From contig NC_080577.1 of assembly GCF_029962835.1 (NCBI RefSeq), forward strand, positions 30,672,501-30,736,500: a stretch of 64,000 nucleotides of DNA, in the 5' to 3' direction. Shown here piece after piece: positions 37,720-49,739 of the stretch. Within the stretch, counting starts at the first letter, position 1. Every line of letters begins with the position of its first letter. The position numbers and the translations under genes are program-made. A model generated the notes under the pieces. That model worked only from the letters and a program-made list of their open reading frames with translations. It had not been told where the DNA came from and did not search any database. Source of the DNA: Magnolia sinica (lineage: Eukaryota; Streptophyta; Magnoliopsida; Magnoliales; Magnoliaceae).

Positions 37720-38804
37720 CGGGTTGCAATACGAGAGAAGTTCTCAATGAAACGCCGGTAGTAGCCAGCTAAACCAAGGAAACTGCGGATCTCAGACGCA
37801 GTCGTGGGCTGGCCCCACTGACGCACTGCCTCAACCTTCGAGAGGTCCACTGTGACACCCTCCCTTGTCACCACGTGATCAAGGAGCTTCACCTCCTCCT
37901 GCCAAAACTCGCACTTCTCCATTTTCGCATACAACTGGTGTGCGCGGAGGGTTTGCAGCGTAACCTCTAAATGCTGCTCGTGCTCCTCACGGGTCCTCGA
38001 ATAAATCAAAATGTCGTCGATGAAGACTATAACAAACTGATCGAGATACGGACGGAAGACCTCGTTTATCAACTGCATGAACATTGCTGGCGCATTGGTC
38101 AGTTCGAAGGACATGACCTGAAACTCGAAATGACCATAACGCGTCCTGAATGCTGTCTTCGGAATGTCCTCCTCTCGGACCCGAATCTAATGATAACCGG
38201 AACACAAGTCGATCTTCGAAAAGAACTATGCACCCTGCAGCTGATCAAACAAATCATCAATCCTCGGGAGTGGGTACTTATTCTTGATCGTGACCTTGTT
38301 GAGCTCGCGGTAATCTACGTAGAGCCTCAACGAGCCATCCTTCTTCTTCACGAAGAGTACTGGCGCTCCCCATGGCGAACTGCTCGGACGGATAAAGCCT
38401 AACTTGCGCAACTCTTCCAACTGCTTCTGCATTTTCCGTAACTCCAACGGTGCCATACGATACGGGGCCTTCGAAATAGGCGCTGTACCGGGCACAAGAT
38501 CAATCTGAAACTCAGTGAGTCAACGAGGGTGTAATCCCAGAATCTCCTGAAACACATCGGGAAAATCACAAACCACAGGCAACTGGTCGATGCTCACCGC
38601 TATGGGCTCCTCTATGACACATGACATCAAACAATACAACGGCTCTCCTCTGGGCTCAGCAATGAACTGGAACTGCGGCAAGCCAGGTATACAAAACGTG
38701 ACTGTCCTCGCGGAACAATCCAATATGGTGTGGTACTCGGTAAGCCAATCCATGCCCAGGATGACGTCGAACTCGGACATCGGCAGGCAAAAAGATATCC
38801 TCAA
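37716..38804 (-). pseudogene. Reverse transcriptase of Tekay-type pol
   Basis: The N-terminal part lies in 38520-38804 (FDVILGMDWL, the protease-RT linker). The frame 38226-38495 then gives [33 protein letters not shown] and [13 protein letters not shown]. After a stop the next frame (38114 down to 37716) has [24 protein letters not shown] with an intact catalytic DD, and [12 protein letters not shown]. At 37716-37719 the frame shifts into the RNase H frame. Single stops and shifts separate blocks that are otherwise complete, so the copy died late relative to the other gypsy remnants in the window. Confidence 0.92.
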
Positions 38805-39000
38805 CTAAAACGGGGTAAGACGAGCAAAATCGGCCTAACACTGCAGTCTTCCCCAAGGGAGTCGATACTGTCAACCCCTCATGAGCAGACTCCAATGGCA
38901 AACCAGTCGATCGGTAAAAACTCTCAGCCACAAAAGAATGCGATGCACCATAATCAAACAACACGCGTGCAATACATGCAGATACTGGAAGTATACCCTC
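38805..39000 (-). pseudogene. Aspartic protease of Tekay-type pol
   Basis: The motif VLFDYGASHSFVAESFY at about 38915-38967 marks the retropepsin domain. The usual catalytic triad D-S/T-G reads D-Y-G here; the same D-Y-G is seen in the unrelated dead gypsy element near 9620. A frame change follows within 200 bases. The domain would process Gag-Pol in an active element. Confidence 0.8.
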
Positions 39001-40332
39001 ATCGACTCCTCCAGATGACTGAGGATCCTGCTGGGCCGCATAGAATCGAGCCTGAGACGGCTGGGGAGGTGCCTGTCCCCTCTGATCGTGCTGCTGCTGT
39101 TACTGTGGCTGAGGCGGTCGAAACTGCTGCCTCGGCTGCTGCGGTCTCGGAGGCTGGTGCTGATGCTGCTACTGAGGTGGCCTCGGTGGTGGGGGCTGTT
39201 GTCGCTGCTGCTGTGGGGGTTTCTGCTGCTGCTGTGGGGGTCTCTGCTGCTGCTGCGGTAGTAGGAGCTGCTGTGGACCTCTCTGCTGCTCATGGGGGCG
39301 AGGACACTCCCACATACGGTGTCCTGCCGCACCGCACCTAAAACAAGTGCCGGTGAACTGTTTCGGAGGTGGTGCTAGAGGTGCTGCTGGCGCTCGGAAG
39401 GCTGGGCGACCTGTGCGCCTCTGCTGTGGTCGACCCTACTGGGTATCACTGGAAGGAGCCTGCCTCTTCCGTTCTCTCCTCTGACCACGATCAGACTGAG
39501 AACCGTCCCACTCAGCCTCAAAAATCTGGGCCTTCCTTACCACTTCCTTGAAAGTCGGGAGCTCATACCTAATAACACGGCCTTGAAGACCGTAATGCAA
39601 GCCACCCTCAAATCGGCGGGCTCTTCACTCCTCATCATCCACTAAGTATGGTGCGAATCGGGACACTGTTACAAAACGAGTGGCATACTGAGCCACTGTC
39701 ATATCTCCCTGCACCAAGGCCTTAAACTCTAACGCTCGCTGTCACCGGATGTGATCAGGAAAATACTGTCGGTCAAACTGATCCACAAAATCCTCCCAAG
39801 TCCATACAAAATCAGCGTCCGCTGCTCGGGAGACTGACGCCCACCAGTGCTCAGCCTCACCATGGAGGAGAAATACAGCTAATCGGACTCGCTGCTCAGT
39901 CGTGCATCCCATCATCTCAAATATCTTCTCTACATCGGCGCGCCATCTCTCAGCTACGGTTGGGTTTAGCTCACCCTAGAAATGCGGGGGATCGAGTCGT
40001 CGAAACTTACGAAGGAGGGCACTCGCGCGCTCCTGCTCTGCCTGCGCTGGTGAAACAATAGGGTGTCTTCTCTGCCTCTGAAGTGCGGCCATCATAGCCT
40101 GCAGCATCTGCTGTAACTGGAAAGCACTCACGGATACTGTCGGATCCGCACTGGTCTCTGGTGGAGGAGCTGCATCCATAGGCTGGGCAGCATGAATCCT
40201 TGGTAGAGGAGCGGCATCCTCAGGCTGGGCAGTAGGAATCTCTAGTGGTGGAGCAGGGATCGTAGGTGGTAGTGCGAGAGCCGCAGGTGGTGGAGCCGGA
40301 GTCGATCGAGTCACTCTCTTACGCAGTGGCAT
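39001..40332 (-). pseudogene. Gag of Tekay-type element
   Basis: Starts with MPLRKRVTRS at 40332 and a proline/alanine-rich leader (to 39976). After a stop the capsid region continues (VEKIFEMMGCTTEQRVRLAV, GEAEHWWASV, WEDFVDQF, MTVAQYATRF). A CCHC zinc knuckle, CFRCGAAGHRMWEC, lies at about 39300-39345. It is followed by a Gln/Pro-rich linker (39060-39290) made of CAG-type repeats on this strand, which produces a long but meaningless frame on the other strand. At least four in-frame stops interrupt gag. In an active copy it would form the particle that packages the RNA. Confidence 0.88.
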
Positions 40333-40488
40333 GTCCTACAAGAAAGAGCGAAGGCGCCAATCAACTTAAAGGCTCGCGAAGGAACGCACGTTAAGGGTTG
40401 ATAATAAAAGATCGCTAGACTATCCGAACTTAGGACTTAATTATTCATAGGAGACATGTAATGTTGTTCTTAGTTATTCCCGAGTTAT

Positions 40489-40500
40489 GCTCTGATACTA
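40489..40500 (-). other. Primer-binding site (initiator Met tRNA)
   Basis: On the minus strand TAGTATCAGAGC matches TGGTATCAGAGC, the complement of the 3' end of initiator Met tRNA, at 11 of 12 positions. It lies 5 bases inside the 5' LTR end at 40506. Confidence 0.85.
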
Positions 40501-40505
40501 ACTTC

Positions 40506-42335
40506 TATCACGCTCTAAACTCGAAAACCGGGCTCACAAAATTTTCGTCACCGAATCAGCGCCGACAGCCTCCGTAGAACTCCATTCTCGGCTCCCAACG
40601 CCCATTCGCCAGGTTCCGATCCTGGGATGCTACAAGGAGGATTTTTTTTTACATCAGTTTGATTCGTAATAAGCATAACTAAAGGCATAACCCACAAACA
40701 ACAACCAAAAACTCCATCACATTTCCACTATGATAAAAAACTTTACAAGTACAATAAGCATAAAGGGAAATACAATGAAGATGAACAAAAACTCTAAAAT
40801 GATCTGCCACGTGTCCAAGCCTCAGCGCTGCTGTGATCCAACGTCACCTGCATGCAACGGCCGTGCATAAGCTTATAGAAAGCTTAGAGGGTGGTGAAAG
40901 TGTATGCTCAAGGTGGTAATGTAGTTATGCAGTATCAGAGTAATGCGGAACATGCTATGAATGCCAAGAATACCATTAGCCGTACCAAGGCCATGCGGTG
41001 CAAAGAATGATGTTGGCCATACTAAGGCCATGCAATGCGAAATGCAACTCAAGCATACAAATCCTCATCTAAGTCCATATATCGATACAACTCAAAATCT
41101 AAAATATTACCGGGGTCTAGTACACTCCAAGCTAGATTGTCGCCCCATCGCACGCAATAAGATGAGTGGAAAAGACCTCACTATCCGCCTGCCAATATCG
41201 GGCTCGGCTCGTCAATAGGGGACCCATTCCTCGAGCTGGTCAGACTCAGCCTAGCATTGCCCCCTACTCTCCGGTGGGTAAGGCCGCACCCCCTTCTAAC
41301 CGACCACGACACAGTGGCAAGCGTAACTGTCTGGTAATCGGCATTCGGCGCTCATGCACGTACTCGGTCTAGACGTTGGAGCAACCTCTTGGTACCATAA
41401 GAGTTTAGGGACTTTCACCCAGGGATATCTATAGCACCCCATATAGAACAAGATTTTTGGTATCCAATCTTGCCAACCACGATACGCCTGTGGAGGCAAC
41501 GACCCTGATGTCGTTAGGGCATACAGTACCATATCACACAATGCGAATGCATGAATCACGCTATCCAGTCATGTAGTAGTCCTGCACGTATCGTGCGCTC
41601 ATGTAGGGCAACACCCCCTATCCGGGAGTCCCTAAACACTCTGCCCGAAGGCATATACGATGATCAGTCATTTCTCATATTAAGCATACGTATGATGTAT
41701 ATGATCATGAATCATGGAACTAAACATGTTATATGGGATGGATGATGTTCATAACGAAGATGGGCCTAGACGGCCTACACATTACACGTATGGGCCCTAG
41801 GGGAAGTCATAATGCGGACATTTAACCAACACTATACTTGCAATGGGGACGTCAAACTGCCATTGCTCCCAAGGTACAGCCCGTCGTAAACATCATTACA
41901 TAAATCATGGTGGGATTACACATTGCAATGGACCTTAGGTATATCCCATTGGGCCTTCAATACATCAAATGGGCCGTATCATATGGGCCTCATATTCATC
42001 AAGTGGGCCACATTAATGGGCCGCACCAATGGGCCTTATGTGCATTGCAATGGGCCATAACCTGTGGGCCTTAGAATGCATCAAATGGGCCTAATCTTAT
42101 GGGCCTTATGTGTATCAAATGGGCCTCGCCAATTGGGCCCCATATGTACTTCAAATGGGCCTCAACCCATAGGCCCCAATACATATTAATGGGCCTTAAA
42201 CCATGGGCCCTTAGTACATCAAATGTGCCTCGACCCATGGGCCCTACATATATATCAAAGTGAGCCTCAACCATGGGCGACAAGTAAACTGAGATGGGCC
42301 TCCCACTACCAGAATATTATGTATAATATAATATA
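40506..42335 (-). mobile_element. 5' LTR of Tekay-type element, inner part
   Basis: Starts TATCACG, where the first TG has become TA, next to the PBS. It matches 31506 onward along its whole length, including the TGGGCC minisatellite (41930-42250). It is cut at 42335 by the CACTA element; the rest of the LTR is 59039-61251. Total length without the insertion is about 4.04 kb. Confidence 0.92.
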
Positions 42336-42356
42336 CACTACGCCAAAACTGCGAAA

Positions 42357-42830
42357 AAAGGACGGTCCAAAACCGTCTCAAATGACCAAAAATGACGGTC
42401 ATGGACCGTCGCAAGGGCCGTCAAATTTTGACGTGTCGTATTACTTAAAGGACGGTCAAAAACCGTCATTTTTATTGACGAAAAAAAGGACGGTCATGGA
42501 CCGTCCTAAAAACGGACGGTCGTGAACCGTCCTTAAAAAAGACGGTCTCGGACAGTCTCTTATGAGCCTTTAAAGGACGGCCATCGACCGTCCTTTAAAA
42601 GGACGGTCATGGACCATCCTTAAAAAAGACTGTTATAGACCGTCTCTGATGAGCCTTTAAAGGACGGCCATAGACCGTCCTTTTTAAGGACGGTCATGGA
42701 CCGTCCTTAAAAAAGACTGTCATGGTCCGTCTCTTATGGCCCTTTAAAGGACGGCCACAGACCGTCCTTTAAAAGGACGGTCATGAACCGTCCTTAAAAA
42801 GGACTGTTATGGACCGTCCTTTATAAGAGG
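42357..42830. repeat. Left subterminal GACGGTC/GACCGTC cluster
   Basis: Many copies of short inverted pairs such as GACGGTCATGGACCGTCC, separated by A- or T-rich linkers (TTTAAAGGACGG, CTTAAAAAAGACGG), follow the terminus. Each pair is a near-palindrome able to form a hairpin. In En/Spm the subterminal repeats bind the TNPA protein; by position these are the equivalent. Confidence 0.85.
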
Positions 42831-43240
42831 ATCAATATACACCTGTTACATCATCATATTCTTCCTGATATACACCTGTTATATAATATATTTCATCATA
42901 TTCACATTCACATTCATGTAAACCTGAACTACGTAAATCCAACATAAACTACATTCATCCAAACATAAACTACATCCATCTAAACCCAAACTACATAAAT
43001 TACATTCATCCAAACACAAGCAATCTTATCCACATTACATTCATCCACACATAAATACATATAAGTTTAACATCATAACTAAAAAAAGAAAAAAAATTAG
43101 CAACAATTTTCTTTTTGTGTCTTTCACCTGAAAAAAAAAATATTAAACCAACAAAACATTATAATTCAGAATCATGAAAAATTGCATAAACTTCTTCCAA
43201 AAAAGTGAGCATTTTTTAAAAATAAAACTGATCATTAAAA
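42831..43240. other. AT-rich spacer in CACTA
   Basis: Contains repeated short units like TACATTCATCCAAACATAAAC (degenerate). No gene. Confidence 0.5.
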
Positions 43241-46200
43241 TAGGTTCAGGTTTAGGTTTTAGGTTTTAGGTGTTAGGTTTTAGGTTTAGGTTCAGGATTA
43301 GGTTTTAGGTTATAGGTTATAGGTTTAGGTTTAGGTTAAGGTTTAGGTTAAGGTAGGTTTCAGTTATAGGTTATAGTATATAAGTTATAGCTTTAGGGAA
43401 TTAAGAATAGGTTAAGGTTAAGGTTTAGGTTTAGGAAATCGGGTCCGAGTTCGGGATCGGGTTTAGGTTTGGGTTATTAAGTTTAAGTTTAAGTTTAGGT
43501 TAAGGAGTTGAGATTAGGATTAGGTGTAGGTTTAGGTTCAAGGATTTGAAAATACATTTCGATTTTAGGTTTAGGTTTATGTTTTAGGCTTATGGTTAGG
43601 TTATAAGTGCAGGTAATAGGTTTAAGTTTATGTTAGGTTATAGGTTAACATTTAGGTTTAGGAAATTGAGTTCGGGTTCGGGATCGGGTTTAGGTTTGGA
43701 TTAGAGAGTTGAGATTAGGATTAGGTGTAGGTTTAGGTTTAGGGGATTTGAGAATACATTTAGGTTTAGGTTAATGTTTAGGTTTAGGTTTAGGTTTAGG
43801 TTTAGCTTATAAGCAATAGGTTTTAGGTTTTGGTTTAAGTTATAGGTTACAGGTTTAGGTATAGCTTTAGGCTTAGGTTAAGGTTACAAGATAAAAGTTT
43901 AGGGAATTGAGAATAGGTTAAGGTTTAGGTTTAGGAAATCGGGTTCGGGTTCGAGATCGGGTTTAGGTTTGGGTTTTCAAGTTTAGGTTTAGGTTTAGGT
44001 TAGGGAGTTAAGATTAGGATTAGGTGTAGGTTTAGGTTTACGGATTCGAGAATACATTTACGTGCTAGGTTTAGGTTTAGGAAATTGAGAATAGGTTAAG
44101 GTTTAGGTTTAGGAAATCGGGTTCGGGTTCGGGATCGGGTTTAGGTTTTAGTTTTCAAGTTTAGGTTTAAGTTTAGGTTAGGGAGTTGAGATTAGGATTA
44201 GGTGTAGGTTTAGGTTTAGGGATTTGAGAATACATTAAGGTTTAGGTTTAGGAAATCGGGTTCGGGTTCGGGATCGGGTTTAGGTTTGAGTTTTCAATTT
44301 TAGGTTTAGGTTTAGGTTAGGGAGTTGAGATTAGGATTAGGTGTAGGTTAAGGTTTAGGGATTTGAGAATACATTTAGGTTATAGGTTTATGTTTAGGTT
44401 ATAGGTTTAGGTTAAGGTATAGGTTTAGGTTTCGGTTTAGGTTATAAGCAATGGGTTTAGGGAATTGAGAATAGGTTAAGGTTTAGGTTGAGGAAATCGG
44501 GTTCGGGTTCGGGATCGGGTTTAGGTTTGAGTTTTCAAGTTTAGGTTTAGGTTTAGGTTAGGGAGTTGAGATTAGAATTAGGTGTAGGTTTAGGTTTAGG
44601 GATTTGAGAATACATTTAGGTTTTATGTTTATATTTAGGTTATAGGTTACAGGTTTAGGTTAAGGCTATAGATTATAGGCTTAGGTTAAGGTTTAGGTTA
44701 AGGTTTAGATTTAGGTTTAAGGATTTGAGAATACATTTAGGTTTTGGGTTTAGGTTTAGGTTATAGGTTACAGGTTTAGGTTTAGGTTTAGGTTTATGCT
44801 ATAGGTTATAGGTTTAGGTTACGGTTTAGGTTTAAGTTTAGGTTATAAGCTATAGGTTTAGGGAATTGAGAATAGGTTAAGGTTTAGGTTTAGGAAATCA
44901 GGTTCGGGTTTAGGTTTAGGTTTGAGTTTTCAAGTTTAGGTTTAGGTTTAGGTTAGGGAGTTGAGATTAGGATTAGGTGTAGGTTTAGGTTTAGGAATTT
45001 GAGAATACATTTAGGTTTTAGGTTTATGTTTAGGTTATAGGTTATAGGTTTAGGTTAAAGTATAAGTTTAGGTTTCGGTTTATGTTATAAGCAATTGGTT
45101 TAAGGAATTGAGAATAGGTTAAGGTTTAGGTTTAGGAAATCGGGTTCGGGTTCAGGATCGGGTTTAGGTTTTGGTTTTCAAGTTTAGGTTTAGGTTTAGG
45201 TTAGGGAGTTGAGATTAGGATTAGGTGTAAGTTTAGGTTTAGAGATTTGAGAATACATTTAGATTTTAGGTTTATGTTTAAGTTATATGTTATAGGTTTA
45301 GGTTAAGGCTATAGGTTATAGGTTTAGGTTAAGATTTAGGTTTAGGTTTAAGGATTTGAGAATACATTTAGGTTTTAGGTTTAGGTTTAGGTTATAGGTT
45401 ACAGGTTTAGGTTTAGGTTTATGCTATAGGTTATAGGTTTAGGTTAAGGTTTAGGTTAAGGTTTAGGTTTAAGTTTAGGTTATAAGCTATAGGTTTAGGG
45501 AATTGAGAATAGGTTAAGGTTTAGGTTTAGGAAATCGAGTTCGGGTTCGGGATCGGGTGTAGGTTTGAGTTTTCTAGTTTAGGTTTAGGTTTAGGTTAGG
45601 GAGTCGAGATTAGGATTAGGTGTATGTTTAGGTTTAGGGATTTGAGAATACATTTAGGTTTTAGGTTATGTTTAGGTTATAGGTTTAGGTTAAGGTATAA
45701 GTTTAGCTTTCGGTTTAGGTTATAAGCAATTAGTTTAGGGAATTGAGAATAGGTTAAGGTTTAGGTTTAGGAAATCGGGTTCAGGTTTGGGATCGGGTTT
45801 AGGTTTTGGTTTTCAAGTTTAGGTTTAGGTTTAGGTGAGGGAGTTGAAATTAGGATTAGGTGTAGGTTTAGGTTTAGGGATTTGAGAATACATTTAGGTT
45901 TTAGGTTTAGATTAAGGCTATAGGTTACAGGTTTAGGTTAAGGCTATAGGTTATAGGTTTAGGTTAAAGTTTAGGTTAAGGTTTAGATTTAGGTTTAAGG
46001 ATTTGAGGTGTAGGTTTAGGTTTAGGGATTTGAGAATACATTTAGGTTTTAGGTTTATGTTTAGGTTATAGGTTATAGGTTTAGGTTTAGGTTAAGGTAT
46101 AGGTTTTGGTTTCGGTTTAGGTTATAAGCAATAGGTTTAGGGAAATTGAGAATAGGTTAAGGTTTAGGTTTAGGAAATCGGGTTTGGGTTCAGGATCGGG

Positions 46201-47463
46201 TTTAGGTTTGGGTTATCAAGTTTAGGTTTAGGTTTAGGTTAGGGAGTTTAGATTAGGATTAGGTGTAGGTTTAGGTTTAGGGATTTGAGAATACATTTAA
46301 GTTTTAGGTTTAGGTTAAGACTATAGGTTACAGGTTTAGGTTAAGGCTATAGGTTATAGGTTTAGGTTAAGGTTTAGATTTAGGTTTAAGGATTTGAGAA
46401 TACATTTAGGTTTTAGGTTTATGTTTAGGTTATAGGTTATAGGTTTAGGTTTAGGTTTGGGTTAAGGTATAGGTTTTGGTTTCGGTTTAGGTTATAAGCT
46501 ATAGGTTTAGGGAAATTGAGAATAGGTTAAGGTTTAGGTTTAGGAAATCGGGTTTGGGTTCAGGATCGGGTTTAGGTTTGGGTTATCAAGTTTAGGTTTA
46601 GGTTTAGGTTAGGGAGTTTAGATTAGGATTAGGTGTAGGTTTAGGTTTAGGGATTTGAGAATACATTAGGTTATAGGTTTAGGTTTAGGTTTAGGTTTGG
46701 TTTTGGTTTTGATTTAGGTTATAGGTTATAGGTTTAGGTTAAGGTTTAGGGCAATGTGGTTTTAATTTAGGTTATAGGTTATAGGTTTAGGTTTTAGGTT
46801 TAGGTTTAGGTTTTGATTTATGTTATAGGTTATAGGTTTAGGTTATAGGTTTTGGGATTTAAGAATGGGTTCGGGTTTAGGTTATAGGTTTTGGTTATAG
46901 GTTATAGGTTTAGGTTAAGGTTTATGTTTAGGTTATAGGTTTTGGGATTTGAGAATGGGTTCGGGTTTAGGTTATAGGTTTTGGTTTTGGTTTAAGTTAT
47001 AGGTTTTGGGATTTGAGAATGAGTTCGGGTTTAGGTTATAAGTTTTGGTTTTGGTTTTGGTTTAGGTTTAGGTTATAGGTTTTTGGATTTGAGAATGGGT
47101 TATGGTTTAAGTTTAGAAAATCGGGTTCAGGTTCGGGATTGAGTTTAAGTTTAGGTTTTCAAGTTTATGTTTAGATTTAGGTTAGGGAGTTGAGATAAAG
47201 ATTAGGTGTAGGTTTATCTTTAGGGAATTGAGTTTAGCTTATAGGTTTAGGGAAAGCTTAGGTTTAGGTTATAGGCTTTGGGATTTGGGAATAGTTTTAG
47301 GTTATAAGTATAGGTTTAGGTTAGGTTATAGGTTAAGGTTTAGGGATTTGAGTTTAGGCTATAGGTTTAGGTTTAGGTTTAGGTTTAGGTTTAGGTTAAG
47401 GTTGAGGTTTAGGTTATAGGTTAAGGTTTTAGGTCATAGGTTTTGGTTTAGGTTAAGAGTATG
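43241..47463 (+). repeat. Telomere-like hexamer array with higher-order units
   Basis: About 4.2 kb consist almost entirely of GGTTTA hexamers and variants (GGTTAT, GGTTAA, GGTTTT). They are broken by a recurrent block containing AAATCGGGTTCGGG and GGATCGGG, then TTTTCAAG, then GGGAGTTGAGATTAGGATTAG and ATTTGAGAATACATTTAGG. I count about 13 copies of the CGGGTTCGGG block (near 43436, 43663, 43936, 44113, 44250, 44495, 44893, 45137, 45526, 45771, 46176, 46546 and 47119) at irregular spacing. The G-rich strand is the plus strand. The plant telomere unit is TTTAGGG; this array is mostly one G short, so it is telomere-like, not a functional chromosome end. Confidence 0.9.
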
Positions 47464-47520
47464 GTCCCTGCAAATACAGATATAAACACGGTCATCCGAC
47501 ACAAATTGCCAGGCCCTTCC

Positions 47521-47975
47521 AATGCTGTCCATAAAAAATGGACAGCTTCATCATGGTCATAATAGTGGTTCCCTCTTTCCAGGGAACCCCGCTCTTCCGG
47601 ATAGCTCCGACGCACATCCGGGTCTGCTCCATCAATTTCGAGTTAATACATAAACATGGCCTATCCAAATGGTCAGGCCACTCCAATGCTGTCCATAGGA
47701 AATGGACAGCTTCATCATGGTCATAACAGCGGTTCCCACCTTCCAGGGACCCCCGCTCAACATCCGGATAGCTCCGACGCACATCCGGGGTCTGCTCGAT
47801 CAATTTGTATTAAATACATAAACATGGCCTGTCCAAATGGTCAAGCCACTCCAATGCTGTCCATAGGAAATGGACAGCTTCATCATGGTCATAACAGCGG
47901 TTCCCATCTTCTAGGGACCCCCGCTCAACATCCGGATAGCTCCGACGCACATCCGGGTCTACTCCATCAATTTCG
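47521..47975. repeat. About 165-bp tandem repeat, three copies
   Basis: Copies start AATGCTGTCCATA at 47521, 47685 and 47853. Each includes TTCATCATGGTCATAA, CCGGATAGCTCCGACGCACA and ACATGGCCTATCCAAATGG-type blocks. Open frames on both strands are produced by the repetition and match no family I know, although the unit could derive from a captured exon. Confidence 0.85.
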
Positions 47976-48025
47976 AGCTAATACATTTAAAAACAACATA
48001 ATTATATCTAAAAGCATCTGGATAC

Positions 48026-48117
48026 CTGGAGAAGGCCTCTCATATTCGTATTGTTGGTTACTCATCCCTTTGTTTATAAGCCACAATCGACCAACACTTT
48101 CTATTGCTACCTGTACT
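48026..48117 (-). pseudogene. Exon-like fragment, unrecognised gene
   Basis: On the minus strand a 92-bp segment has a good acceptor (GTTGGTTTCAG) and a GT donor (CCAG/GTATCC). One frame is open and reads VQVAIESVGRLWLINKG and on. I do not recognise the protein. Its place among other captured exons on the same strand makes a host origin plausible. Confidence 0.4.
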
Positions 48118-48129
48118 CTGAAACCAACA

Positions 48130-48970
48130 CAAATATAACTGGGAAACAATATAAGGAATAAGAAAAAATCAAGAAAACATTTACTAAATAAAAAATTTCC
48201 AATTTATCAGTAAGGTTCAATTTATTAGTCAGATACATCCAGCTAGACCAAATACTGCTTCTTTTTTTCTAGATTGAAACAGGGTAGATAGTTGATGATC
48301 TTTTCATATATAACCAATGTGACATATGGAGAGATGGACTCACAATTATGCCATGTGCCTCACTCAGACATCTCCTAACAAATTTTATTTCTAATACAAC
48401 AAAAAAGCTCATCACTTGTCCATCCTCTGTTCATGAAACAAAATGAAGGTTCTTCTTGACAATGCTGGGTTTCAAAATCAATTCGAAAACACTATATATA
48501 AGCGTGTTTTGCATAAATGATAAAAGCCATATATATAAGATTTTGATGTCACCAAAGAATATATCAAAATCAATTTGAAGGCATTGTGGATAAGTGCATT
48601 TTGCAGATAAGTATGATAAAAGGGTGTGAAATACCTATAGAGACTGTCCAGACATCACACGAACATATCATGACAGTTTTACATTCAAATAAACCATTCC
48701 ATTCATCCATCATATAGATGGATCTAGCAACTATAGCTAGTAATGAAGGCTTGCACATTCAGTTCCAAGTAATCATATACAACAAATGTATAGGAGACCA
48801 TAGGTACCTGCACATAACATAGTGGTAAGAGTAATGGAAAAGAAGTAAAACTAGTAAGTAGCAATCCCATGAAATAGGACACCCTTCTACAACCTAAAAA
48901 CTCACTTTCTTTTATAAGAAAGTGTGTGTGAGATACAGAGATAGGATATACCCTAGAGAGCGAGAGAGAG
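48130..48970. other. Non-coding CACTA interior
   Basis: AT-rich; includes a near-repeat of a CAAAATCAATT(C/T)GAA(A/G) block (about 48472 and 48565). No protein motif found. Confidence 0.4.
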
Positions 48971-48976
48971 GTTTAC

Positions 48977-49058
48977 CTTGACAACTGCTATAAACATCTC
49001 CCTTAAACTCCACTTCCTGAACCAACGGACACTCACACACCCTTCCACGGAATGTATC
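48977..49058 (-). pseudogene. Vacuolar sorting receptor exon fragment
   Basis: Flanked by an acceptor (TTTCTTCAG) and a donor (CAAG/GTAAAC), the 82-bp segment encodes [20 protein letters not shown] then DVYSSCQ. This is the cysteine-containing segment between the protease-associated region and the EGF-like repeats of plant vacuolar sorting receptors (BP-80/VSR), which carry soluble cargo to the vacuole. In the family the sequence here is of the form [10 protein letters not shown]. The splice borders show capture as genomic DNA and not through a spliced RNA. No other exon of the gene is present nearby. Confidence 0.75.
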
Positions 49059-49164
49059 CTGAAGAAATAAAGCAACTATCAGCATACATGGAAACATCTC
49101 AACTTGTATGCTAGGCTAATTGTACCCTTTAATGTACAGTCTCTTGAATTGGTGCAAACCATAC

Positions 49165-49367
49165 CTGAATTGTTGTACATATCATTTGATTTCCAACCTC
49201 CCCAGGGAGTAGATTGATCAGATTGAACGGCCTGCTTCATTGCTTACTTCTTTTTCATCAGCATCTGCACCTAGACATTCATTGCTTACTTCTTTTTCAT
49301 TAGAAATGGTGCTTAGCAAATGGAGGAAATCATACACATCTGTTACGACATCTAGATTTGATGCCAC
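49165..49367 (-). pseudogene. Exon-like fragment, unrecognised gene
   Basis: Between an acceptor (TTCTACTAG) and a GTATGG donor lies a 203-bp minus-strand segment. Its first frame reads VASNLDVVTDVYDFLHLL and includes a duplicated EKEVSNE motif before a stop; another frame ends QSTPWGGWKSNDMYNNSG. I do not recognise the gene. The duplicated 35-bp block inside suggests local slippage. Confidence 0.4.
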
Positions 49368-49739
49368 CTAGTAGAAAGAAGAAAGAAGGTGATTCATATT
49401 TATGCTTATGAAACGAAGTCTAATAGTTTACATAACTAGGTTATTAAACTAATAAATTCTAAGAAAAATAGCAAGTGCCAAGACCTATGGCATAAAAAAA
49501 TAATCGTTGAATGGATTAACAATCAAAGAACAATGGTAAAGGGAAGAAAACTAACTTCTTTCTTGCTCCACATAATCTAGTTGGGGCGTCATATTAGTTC
49601 ATGTAAGATTCGCGGACACCACATGCATATAAATTAGTTCATGTAAGACCTGAGGACACCACATGCATATAAATACAATCATTAAAATCTAAAAAACATT
49701 AAAATCAATCAATGTGCATTAGATAACTAGAAAAAGCCT

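Noticed and set aside
38730..39341. 203-codon plus-strand frame rich in Ala and Val
   Set aside because: It is the complement of the Gln/Pro-rich gag linker on the minus strand; the repeats keep it open by chance.
43241..47463. True telomere or contig end
   Set aside because: The unit is mainly TTTAGG with many variants and is flanked on both sides by CACTA sequence.
47492..47803. 103-codon minus-strand frame
   Set aside because: Created by the 165-bp tandem repeat; no family match.
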